Assembly: GCA_031274565.1 (NCBI GenBank)
Contig: JAISPY010000206.1
Coordinates: 1-10,083 of the forward strand
DNA length: 10,083 nucleotides
Source of the DNA: Treponema sp.
Lineage (GTDB): Bacteria > Spirochaetota > Spirochaetia > Treponematales > Breznakiellaceae
Reading direction: 5' to 3'
Each line of letters starts with the position of its first letter. Positions within the stretch are counted from its first letter, which is position 1. The notes beneath the pieces were generated by a model. That model worked only from the letters and a program-made list of their open reading frames with translations. It made no database searches and was not told the origin of the DNA. Made by a program: the position numbers and the translations under genes. This document shows, piece after piece, positions 1-6,071 of this stretch.

Positions 1-3
1 GCA

Positions 4-1308
4 ATGTGCAATGTGACGAACCCATTTCAAATGGATCAGGTTCAACAGTTTCAAGTCGATCAGGTTCCAAGTGAGCCGGTGCAACCTGAACCGTTGCAAG
101 CGGGGCCGGTCCCAAGCGAATCGGTGCAAGTTGAGCCGCCGCAAACCGAGCCGGTCCCAACCGGGCCGATACAAGTTGAGCCGTTACCGTCTGAGGCGGT
201 CCCAAGCGGGTCGGTGCAAGTTGAGCCGCCGCAAACCGAGGCGGTCCCAAGCGAGTCGGTGCAAGTTGAGCCGTTGCCGACCGAGCCAGTTCCAAGTGAG
301 CCGGTGCAACCTGAGCCGTTACAGGCTGAGGCGGCCCCAAACGAGTCGGTGCAAGTTGAACCGCCGCAAACCGAGGCGGCCCCAAGCGAGTCGATGCAAG
401 TTGAGCCGCCGCAAGCCGAGGCGGTCCCAAGCGAGCCGGTGCAACCTGAACCGCTACAGGCTGAGCCGGTTTCAAGCGATCTGGTGCAAGTTCAGCCGCT
501 GCAAGCCGAGGTGGTCCCAAGCGAGCCGGTGCAACCTGAACCGCCGCAAGCCGAGCCGGTCCCAAGTGAGTCAATGCAAGTTGAGCCGCCGCAGGCTGAG
601 TCGGTTTCAAGCGATCTGGTGCAAGTTGAGCCGTTGCCGTCTGAGTCAGTCCCAAGTGAGCCGGTGCAACCTGAACCACCGCAAGCCGAGCCGGTTCTAA
701 GCGAGCTACCGCAGGCTGAGCCGGTCCCAAGCGATCTGGTACAAGTTGAGCCGTTACCGGCTGAGCCGGTTCCAACCGGGCCGATGCAAGTTGAGCCGCT
801 GCAAACCGAGCCGGCTCCAAGCGACCAGTTTAAAGTCGATCAGAAGGTCGTGTATCCCAGTCAGGGAGTGGGAATCATTATTTCCATTGAAGACAAGGAA
901 TTTAAGCGCGCTAAGCTCCCGTATTATGTGATTTACCTGGAAGTCTCGGATATGACCATCATGGTTCCGGTGGATAAAGCGGAAGAACTGGGAATCCGGC
1001 CTATCGTGGCGGCGGAAGACGCTCAGAAAGCCCTTGACCTCATCGGTGAAACCTTTGATCCCATTCCCTCGGACTGGAAACTGCGGTATCAAATGAATCT
1101 TGATCTCTTAAAGAAGGGAAGCATCATGGATATTGCCACGATTGTCCGTTCCCTCTATCACCGCAGTAGGGTTAAAGAGTTGCCCATTCTGGAACGGAAG
1201 CTCTATGATTCCGCTTTGAAACTCTTAGTCGATGAGATGGCCTTTTCCCTCCAGGCTTCCAAAGAGGCAGTCGAAACCTTGATCTTCACCCGTTTGGAAT
1301 CCAGGTAA
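4..1308 (+). CDS. carD: CarD family RNA polymerase-binding transcription regulator with a long repetitive N-terminal extension
   Basis: The C-terminal 160 residues (about 275-434) are a complete CarD/CdnL protein, close to the ~162 residues of mycobacterial CarD. They hold the RNAP-interaction fold start (FKVDQKVVYPSQGVG, 276-290), the strand segment ending MVPVDKAEELG, and the helical DNA-binding part. W358 in SDWKLRYQMN aligns with the Trp that mycobacterial CarD wedges into the promoter fork. CarD proteins bind the RNAP beta subunit and stabilise open complexes. Residues 20-269 are a Pro/Glu/Val/Gln/Ser repeat domain. Residues 17-275 contain no Lys, Arg, His, Cys or aromatic residue, so the domain is acidic and probably extended or disordered. 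The ATG at 4 lies on the window edge, no ribosome site can be seen, and the frame is open upstream, so the true start may lie outside; ATG 31 is an alternative. The stop codon is 8 bp before ispD. Identity is secure; the role of the extension is unknown. Confidence 0.9.
   Translation: MCNVTNPFQMDQVQQFQVDQVPSEPVQPEPLQAGPVPSESVQVEPPQTEPVPTGPIQVEPLPSEAVPSGSVQVEPPQTEAVPSESVQVEPLPTEPVPSEPVQPEPLQAEAAPNESVQVEPPQTEAAPSESMQVEPPQAEAVPSEPVQPEPLQAEPVSSDLVQVQPLQAEVVPSEPVQPEPPQAEPVPSESMQVEPPQAESVSSDLVQVEPLPSESVPSEPVQPEPPQAEPVLSELPQAEPVPSDLVQVEPLPAEPVPTGPMQVEPLQTEPAPSDQFKVDQKVVYPSQGVGIIISIEDKEFKRAKLPYYVIYLEVSDMTIMVPVDKAEELGIRPIVAAEDAQKALDLIGETFDPIPSDWKLRYQMNLDLLKKGSIMDIATIVRSLYHRSRVKELPILERKLYDSALKLLVDEMAFSLQASKEAVETLIFTRLESR
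46..63 (+). repeat. Left copy of 18-bp sequence flanking the carD repeat array
   Basis: CAGTTTCAAGTCGATCAG encodes QFQVDQ immediately before the array. It matches 17 of 18 bases of the copy at 826-843. A weaker third copy at 26-45 (FQMDQV) lies 24 bp upstream. Confidence 0.85.
61..810 (+). repeat. In-frame 45-bp tandem repeat array (15-residue units) within carD
   Basis: The array has 50 consecutive pentapeptides grouped in triplets, of the type (P/A/S)VPSE-(P/S)VQ(P/V)E-P(L/P)QAE. That is 16 full 45-bp units plus one 30-bp short unit (pentads 43-44, residues 230-239), together exactly 750 bp. Units are imperfect. Common variants are VPTG for VPSE, SSDLVQVE, PLPSE and PPQTE. Unit length is a multiple of three, so gain or loss of units keeps the CarD frame. 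The pattern is read directly from the sequence. Strain-to-strain length variation is an inference. Confidence 0.95.
826..843 (+). repeat. Right copy of 18-bp sequence flanking the carD repeat array, at the start of the CarD domain
   Basis: CAGTTTAAAGTCGATCAG encodes QFKVDQ, the first residues of the CarD domain proper. The single difference from 46-63 (C52/A832) changes Q to K. The pair suggests that the array arose inside a duplication of the domain's own N-terminus. Confidence 0.85.
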
Positions 1309-1316
1309 GGGGCGCT

Positions 1317-2033
1317 ATGGGCTACTCCGTGGCGGTCGTTATCAGCGCGGCTGGTTCCTCCCGCCGTATGGGAGGCCTCAAGAAAGAGTATTGTTCCTTG
1401 GGCCCAGGGATTACCGTATTAGGGGCTGTGGTAAAAGCCTTCGCGGCCTCGGAACGGATAGAAACCATCGTCGTTGCGGTTCCGCCGGATGCGGAAAAAG
1501 GGGAATTCACCGCCCGGGCAAGCCTTCCCCCGGAGCTTTTGCAGACCGGCGCCCGTCCGCAGGTGTTTTTTGTCCCTGGAGGCAGTACCCGCCGTATTTC
1601 GGTTCACCATGCCTTATCGCTGCTTTCCACGTTTTCCGGGGAAGAACCGGATTTTGTACTCATCCATGATGGCGCCCGGCCCTGGGTGGATACGGACCTG
1701 ATAGAACGGACCATTGATGCGGTCATACTCCATAAGGCGGTGGTCCCGCTGCTGCCGGTACTGGAAACCCCCAAGGAAATCAATGAGGCGGGCTTTGTGT
1801 GCCGACACTTACCCCGCGCACGGGTAGGAACCGCGCAGACCCCCCAGGGTTTTGCGTATCCGGCGATTCTCCAGGCCCATGAACAGGCAGCGGAACAGGA
1901 ACTCCGTACCCAGAGGGAGTATACGGATGACGCGGAAGTCTGGGGGGAATTTATCGGGCCGGTGGCGGTCATACCCGGTTCCCCGGGGAACCGGAAGATA
2001 ACCTTTCCTGAGGATCTGGTGCCTCGGGTATAA
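1317..2033 (+). CDS. ispD: 2-C-methyl-D-erythritol 4-phosphate cytidylyltransferase
   Basis: Catalyses MEP + CTP to CDP-ME, the third step of the MEP isoprenoid pathway, in the cytoplasm. The 238 residues show the nucleotide-binding motif SAAGSSRRMGG (10-20), with R17 and K23 (in KKEY) matching the catalytic Arg/Lys of E. coli IspD. They also show GGSTRRISV (88-96), IHDGARPWV (116-124), R167 before TAQTPQGF (172-179), EYTDDAEV, and K227 in NRKITFPEDL. The protein ends only four residues after that PEDL motif, so the C-terminal helix of free-standing IspD is largely missing. Such an end resembles the IspD half of bifunctional IspDF proteins. The ATG has a GGGG-type ribosome site overlapping the carD stop (AAGGGG, 1307-1312). 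ispF follows after 13 bp in another frame. carD-ispD-ispF order also occurs in mycobacteria, and a fused ispDF lies in the same neighbourhood in T. pallidum (from memory). Confidence 0.95.
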   Translation: MGYSVAVVISAAGSSRRMGGLKKEYCSLGPGITVLGAVVKAFAASERIETIVVAVPPDAEKGEFTARASLPPELLQTGARPQVFFVPGGSTRRISVHHALSLLSTFSGEEPDFVLIHDGARPWVDTDLIERTIDAVILHKAVVPLLPVLETPKEINEAGFVCRHLPRARVGTAQTPQGFAYPAILQAHEQAAEQELRTQREYTDDAEVWGEFIGPVAVIPGSPGNRKITFPEDLVPRV

Positions 2034-2046
2034 GCGGAGGAAGTTC

Positions 2047-2541
2047 ATGGGAAGCGGGAATATCCGAGTCGGCCTGGGGCGGGATGTGCATCGCCTGGTT
2101 CAAGGCAGACCCTTCTTATTAGGAGGGGTTGCGCTTGTTTCAGACCGGGGTGAACTGGGCCATTCTGATGGGGATGTGCTGATCCATGCGATCATCGATG
2201 CGCTTCTGGGGGCCGCAGGACTGGGGGATATAGGGGAGCATTTTCCCCCCGCAGCGGAGACCTGGAAAGACGCGGATTCCCGGGAATTACTCAAAACCGC
2301 CTGGGACCTGGTGAAAACCGCGGGATGGCGGCTTATCAATCTGGACTGTGTGGTCACCTGCGAGCGTCCCAAGGTGCTTCCGTACCGGGATAGGATCCGC
2401 GCTTCTTTGGCCCAGGTTTTAGCGGTTCCCCGGGAGGCGGTCTTTGTCAAGGGAAAGACCCATGAAGGGCTTGAAGCCATCGGGGCAGGGCTGGCGGTAG
2501 AGGCCCTGGCAGTATGCTTGTTGGAAGGAAAGAGCGCCTAG
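2047..2541 (+). CDS. ispF: 2-C-methyl-D-erythritol 2,4-cyclodiphosphate synthase
   Basis: Cyclises CDP-ME 2-phosphate to MEcPP with release of CMP, in the MEP pathway, normally as a trimer with zinc at each active site. The 164 residues match the family length. The metal ligands are visible: D13 and H15 in GRDVHRL and H47 in HSDGDVLIHA. These are followed by AAGLGDIGEHFP (56-67), the cytidine/phosphate region VTCERPKVLPY, and a C-terminal KTHEGLEAIGAG that is a divergent form of the usual KATTxExLGxxG. The ATG has a strong GGAGGA site (2036-2041). It is not in the ispD frame, so the two enzymes are separate polypeptides, almost certainly cotranslated from one mRNA. No terminator is visible downstream. 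Confidence 0.95.
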   Translation: MGSGNIRVGLGRDVHRLVQGRPFLLGGVALVSDRGELGHSDGDVLIHAIIDALLGAAGLGDIGEHFPPAAETWKDADSRELLKTAWDLVKTAGWRLINLDCVVTCERPKVLPYRDRIRASLAQVLAVPREAVFVKGKTHEGLEAIGAGLAVEALAVCLLEGKSA

Positions 2542-2594
2542 GAGTTGGTGGGAGCTGCGGCGTACACCCCCAGAGCACGAGCAGAGAACAGAAC

Positions 2595-2624
2595 TTGCCA
2601 GGGGAGACCGGGATAAAGTATGCT
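2595..2624 (+). promoter_or_regulatory. Candidate sigma-70 promoter for the SDF transporter homologue, possibly giving a leaderless mRNA
   Basis: TTGCCA (2595-2600), 18 bp, TATGCT (2619-2624). The -10 element ends six bases before the ATG at 2631, so the expected start of transcription coincides with the A of the start codon. The -10 match is only moderate (4 of 6). Confidence 0.4.
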
Positions 2625-2630
2625 TAGCCC

Positions 2631-3863
2631 ATGAAAGTGTGGGTTAAGCTCTTAATCGGTTCCATCCTGGGTCTCTTGCTGGGAAGGTTTCTGCCTTCGG
2701 TACATCCCGAAGTTTTGACGTTTTTGCAATGGCTTCAGGACGTGGCTATCAGGATTGGACGGTACGCGGTGGCGCCTATTCTGTTTTTCTCGCTGACCCT
2801 GGGGGTATATGAGTTGCGCCGGGATGGGGGATTTTGGCCCCTGGTGTTTCGTACGTTTCTGGTGATAGCGGGGAGTGCCGCATTGGTGATTACCGTAGGG
2901 ATTGTGGCGGTGCTGGTGTTTCCGCCTCCCCGGATTCCGATCCTGGTGGAAGAACAGGTTACGGCGGTTTCCTTGGAGACTATGGAAAGTATACAGGCCT
3001 TGTTCCCTTCCAATATGTTCTCCGCCCTGGTAAGCGATGGAGTATACCTCTTTCCGGTGTATGTATTCGCCTTTTTTCTGGGAATCGGGCTTTCCTATGA
3101 CCGGAGTTATAGCAAACCGGTCATTACCCTGGTGGATTCCCTTTCCCGGATCTTCTATCACATCGGTTCTTTCTTTTCCGAGATCCTCGGACTGGTTATG
3201 ATTGTCCTCAGCGCCTACTGGGCGGTGCTCTATCATGACGCAGCGACAGGGGAAGGATTTCGGAATGTTATGGTACTGGTGGGTGTGATCAGCCTGACGC
3301 TGGTCTTTATGGTACTGCCCCTGTTGCTGTGGTTTCTTAAAGCCAAGATGAACCCCTGGCGGGTGGTATACGGTTCTCTGGGACCGGCGCTGGCGGGTTT
3401 TTTCTCCGGGGACCTCAATTTTACCTTGCCGGTGTTACTGCGGCATAACAAGGAGAATCTGGGGATCCGCAGACGGGTAAACGCGGTTACCCTATCGCTG
3501 TGTAGCACCTTCGGCAGATCCGGAAGCGCCATGGTAGCGGCGGTGGCGTTTATCGTGATTATCAAATCCTATTCAAGCCTGGAGATCCTTCCTGCAGACC
3601 TGGTATCCATCGGGATCCGGGTGTTCATCATTTCATTTTTCCTGGCCCGCCACCCAGGAGACGGCGCGTATACTGCCTTGGCGGTTCTGTGTTTGCAGTA
3701 TGGGAAGGGTTTTGAAGGGGGCTATCTTTTATTAAAACCGCTGGCCTTCTACCTTATCGCGGTGGGTACCCTTTTGGATGCCCTGATCACCGCCTATGCC
3801 GCCTATGCCTTGGCGGAGCTGAGCGGTCTCCGGGAGGAACGGTCTCCGGGACATTTTATTTGA
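2631..3863 (+). CDS. Divergent sodium:dicarboxylate (SDF/DAACS) symporter family membrane protein
   Basis: 410 residues with many hydrophobic segments, in a family of about 400-450 residues (GltP/DctA/GltPh). Family traits are the N-terminal KLLIGSILGLLLGRFLP, the FPSNMFSALVS segment (125-135), and FPVYVFAFFLGIGL (141-154). A hairpin-1-like stretch, SGDLNFTLPVLL (259-270), is followed by NKENLGIRRRV, which parallels the usual TLPV..E..GV..RV. Hairpin 2 may correspond to HPGDGAYTALAVL (341-353). The transport motifs are missing: the NMDGT site of TM7 is replaced by CSTFGRSGSAMVA (291-303), and the TM8 D..RT..N..GD site by LDALITAYAAYA (382-393). Substrate and sodium coupling are therefore doubtful. 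No Shine-Dalgarno is visible near the ATG. The gene stands 89 bp after ispF, with 162 bp before prfA. Family assignment is fairly sure; the substrate is unknown. Confidence 0.75.
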   Translation: MKVWVKLLIGSILGLLLGRFLPSVHPEVLTFLQWLQDVAIRIGRYAVAPILFFSLTLGVYELRRDGGFWPLVFRTFLVIAGSAALVITVGIVAVLVFPPPRIPILVEEQVTAVSLETMESIQALFPSNMFSALVSDGVYLFPVYVFAFFLGIGLSYDRSYSKPVITLVDSLSRIFYHIGSFFSEILGLVMIVLSAYWAVLYHDAATGEGFRNVMVLVGVISLTLVFMVLPLLLWFLKAKMNPWRVVYGSLGPALAGFFSGDLNFTLPVLLRHNKENLGIRRRVNAVTLSLCSTFGRSGSAMVAAVAFIVIIKSYSSLEILPADLVSIGIRVFIISFFLARHPGDGAYTALAVLCLQYGKGFEGGYLLLKPLAFYLIAVGTLLDALITAYAAYALAELSGLREERSPGHFI

Positions 3864-3958
3864 TGGGACGGAGATGGGGGATCATCCCGCACTCTACCTG
3901 ATGCAGGAAAATGGTTCCCCGGCATGTTCGTATGTTGCAATCGCTTTCCCTGGGTTAC

Positions 3959-3987
3959 TTGTCAGGGATTTCCCGCTCCGGTATGAT
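3959..3987 (+). promoter_or_regulatory. Sigma-70 promoter for prfA-prmC-relA
   Basis: TTGTCA (3959-3964), 17-bp spacer, TATGAT (3982-3987). Each hexamer matches the consensus at 5 of 6 positions with ideal spacing. The expected transcription start is near 3994, giving a leader of about 30 nt before the prfA ATG at 4026. It sits in the 162-bp gap after the transporter gene, which holds no other supported gene. Confidence 0.65.
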
Positions 3988-4025
3988 GGATGTGCGGAAA
4001 AAAGAGGAATTTGAAAGAGGAAAAA

Positions 4026-5144
4026 ATGGAAAAAAATGAACGGCTGCGAGGCTTGCTCCTCCGGTATGATGAAGTCTCCCTGCTCATTCAAGACCCGAAT
4101 GTGGTGAAGGATCAGCATGCCTACCGGAATATCATGAAAGAATATGCCCAGCTCAACGCCGTTGCCGAGGCCCAAGGGGAAGTTTCAGGCTTATGCAGCC
4201 AGATGAGCGACGCAAAAACCCTTTTACAGCACGAGAAGGACCCGGAGATCCGGGAACTGGCCAAAGAGGAACTCCAAGACCTAGAACGCCGTTTACGCAA
4301 TGCAGAGGACCGACTCAAAGTGCTCCTCATTCCTAAGGATCCTCTGGATGAAAAGAACATCATCATGGAGATCCGGGCAGGGACCGGAGGCGATGAGGCC
4401 GCGCTGTTTGGGGCGGATCTGTTTCGGATGTATGCCCGGTTTGCGGAGACGAAGGGCTGGAAATTTGAAATCATGAGCGTCAATGAAACTGAACTGGGGG
4501 GATTTAAGGAAATCATCATCTCCATCAGTGGTAATAATGTATACGAAAACCTGCGGTATGAATCGGGAGTGCATCGGGTACAGCGGGTCCCCGCTACCGA
4601 GGCTTCAGGCCGGATTCATACCTCCGCGGTAACCGTGGCCGTGCTTCCCGAAGCGGACGAAACCGAAATCGATATCCGTCCGGAAGACCTCCGGATCGAT
4701 GTGATGCGGGCCGGAGGTCCCGGGGGCCAATGTGTGAATACCACTGATTCTGCGGTGCGCATCACCCATATTCCTTCAGGGGTGGTGGTCCACTGTCAGG
4801 ATGAAAAGAGTCAAATTAAAAATAAGGCCAAGGCCATGCGGATCCTCCGTGCCCGGGTTTACGAGATGGAAGCGGCCAAGGCCCACTCTGAACGGGCAGA
4901 GGCCCGAAAAAACCAAATCGGCAGCGGAGATCGGTCCGAACGGATCCGTACCTATAACTTTCCTCAGAACCGGGTAACGGATCATCGGATCAACCTCACC
5001 CTCTACAAGCTGGACCTGATCATGCAGGGAACGGTGGAGGAACTCTTTGACGCGCTTAAACTCTCTGCCAAAGAAGCCATGCTCGGGAGCGACCGGTTTG
5101 AATCAGAGCAGCCTGAAACCCTGCTGAAGGCCGCTTCTTCATGA
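4026..5144 (+). CDS. prfA: Peptide chain release factor 1
   Basis: Recognises UAA and UAG in the ribosomal A site and triggers peptide release. The 372 residues compare with about 360 in E. coli. The PAT anticodon tripeptide (189-191, in HRVQRVPATEASGRIHTS) marks RF1 rather than RF2, which has SPF. The catalytic GGQ is at 233-235 in AGGPGGQCVNTTDSAVR, with Cys where His or Ser is common after GGQ. RAGTGGDEAALF (117-128) and DEKSQIKNKAKAM are also typical. I start at ATG 4026 because AAAGAGG (4014-4020) is placed correctly before it and the protein aligns there. The in-frame ATG at 3990 has no ribosome site and falls at or before the likely transcription start. prmC, whose product methylates this GGQ, overlaps the stop by 4 bp. 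Confidence 0.96.
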   Translation: MEKNERLRGLLLRYDEVSLLIQDPNVVKDQHAYRNIMKEYAQLNAVAEAQGEVSGLCSQMSDAKTLLQHEKDPEIRELAKEELQDLERRLRNAEDRLKVLLIPKDPLDEKNIIMEIRAGTGGDEAALFGADLFRMYARFAETKGWKFEIMSVNETELGGFKEIIISISGNNVYENLRYESGVHRVQRVPATEASGRIHTSAVTVAVLPEADETEIDIRPEDLRIDVMRAGGPGGQCVNTTDSAVRITHIPSGVVVHCQDEKSQIKNKAKAMRILRARVYEMEAAKAHSERAEARKNQIGSGDRSERIRTYNFPQNRVTDHRINLTLYKLDLIMQGTVEELFDALKLSAKEAMLGSDRFESEQPETLLKAASS

Positions 5145-6037
5145 CCCTGCGGGAAGTCCTTGCAGAGGGGACTGCCCTGCTTCAGCCGGTACCGGGAGCG
5201 CTTTTATCCGCTGCGGCCCCCTATCAAAGCGCAACCATTGACACCCCGGCTTTAGATGCGGCCCTGCTTCTGGGTTCGGTCTTACAGACCAGCCGGGCGC
5301 GGCTTATTCTTGCAGCGGATGAACCGGTTTCAGAGGCCGCGCGGCAGCGCTACACCGAGCTTCTTAAACGGCGGCTTCAGGGGGAATGTGTTGCCTGGAT
5401 TCTGGGGTACAAGGAATTCTGGGGACTCGAATTTACCGTAAGCCCGGAGGTGCTCGTACCCCGGCCTGATACGGAAACCTTGGTGGATGCTGCACTGGCC
5501 GCTATTGACGCGCTTCCCCCTGGAGAACCGGGCGCCCTTTTGGACCTCTGTACCGGTTCCGGGGCCGTGGCCATTGCGCTCAAACATGAGCGGCCCAGCA
5601 TGGCGGTATACGCCTCGGATATATCCCCGGCGGCCGTGGCTCTGGCTCAGGCTAACGCGGCTCGGCTGCTTCCCGGGACCATGCAGCGGGGTATCCAGTG
5701 TATTGAAAGCGATCTGTTTGACCGGATTCCCGGGCGTTTTGCCATCATCACCGCGAATCCGCCCTATCTGCCTTCGAGGATGATCGATACCCTTGCCTTG
5801 GAAGTCAGGAAAGAGCCTCGGATAAGTCTCGACGGTGGCGCGGACGGGCTTGAACTTATCCGGCGGATCACGAGCCAGGCAAAAACCCATCTCATCCCCG
5901 GAGGGACGCTGCTCATGGAAGCGGATCCGCGCCAAATGCACGCTATCACCGGGATACTCGAAGATCATGGGTATCGGAATATACGCGCCGTCCCTGATTT
6001 GTCCCATAGACTGCGGGTCATCAGCGCGGCGATCTAA
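5141..6037 (+). CDS. prmC: Release factor N5-glutamine methyltransferase
   Basis: SAM-dependent enzyme that methylates the GGQ glutamine of RF1 and RF2. Length is 298 residues (E. coli PrmC 277). The N-terminal helical domain (about 1-90) has the typical LDAALLLGSVLQTSRARLIL. It is followed by the linker VLVPRPDTETLV (104-115), the SAM-binding motif LLDLCTGSGAVAIAL (133-147), the acidic residue of SDIS (159-162), and the catalytic NPPY (206-209). These are the hallmarks of PrmC/HemK. A usual EIG..Q segment is replaced by MEADPRQM (259-266), a mild divergence. ATG overlaps the prfA TGA as ATGA, so translation is probably coupled. Pairing of enzyme and substrate genes is conserved widely. Confidence 0.95.
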   Translation: MTLREVLAEGTALLQPVPGALLSAAAPYQSATIDTPALDAALLLGSVLQTSRARLILAADEPVSEAARQRYTELLKRRLQGECVAWILGYKEFWGLEFTVSPEVLVPRPDTETLVDAALAAIDALPPGEPGALLDLCTGSGAVAIALKHERPSMAVYASDISPAAVALAQANAARLLPGTMQRGIQCIESDLFDRIPGRFAIITANPPYLPSRMIDTLALEVRKEPRISLDGGADGLELIRRITSQAKTHLIPGGTLLMEADPRQMHAITGILEDHGYRNIRAVPDLSHRLRVISAAI

Positions 6038-6055
6038 TCCTCGGAGCGGGTAATC

Positions 6056-6062
6056 AAGGAGG
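6056..6062 (+). promoter_or_regulatory. Strong ribosome binding site that sets a GTG start for relA
   Basis: AAGGAGG lies nine bases before GTG 6072 and 21 bases before the next in-frame ATG (6084), which favours the GTG. Confidence 0.75.
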
Positions 6063-6071
6063 AAGGTTCCT

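Noticed and set aside
71..700. 209-codon + strand frame, Arg/Lys/Ser-rich
   Set aside because: It is the shifted reading of the 45-bp carD repeats, which lack stops in this frame because the unit is a multiple of three. It has no ribosome site or known product.
3990..4025. Upstream in-frame ATG for prfA
   Set aside because: No ribosome site; it lies at or before the predicted transcription start. ATG 4026 has a good site and fits RF1 alignments.
3911..4039. 42-codon + strand frame overlapping the prfA start
   Set aside because: It has no properly spaced Shine-Dalgarno, covers the likely prfA promoter, and resembles no product I know.
5330..6007. 225-codon minus-strand frame opposite prmC
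   Set aside because: It is antisense to a clear prmC with conserved motifs. Such shadow frames are common in GC-rich coding sequence.
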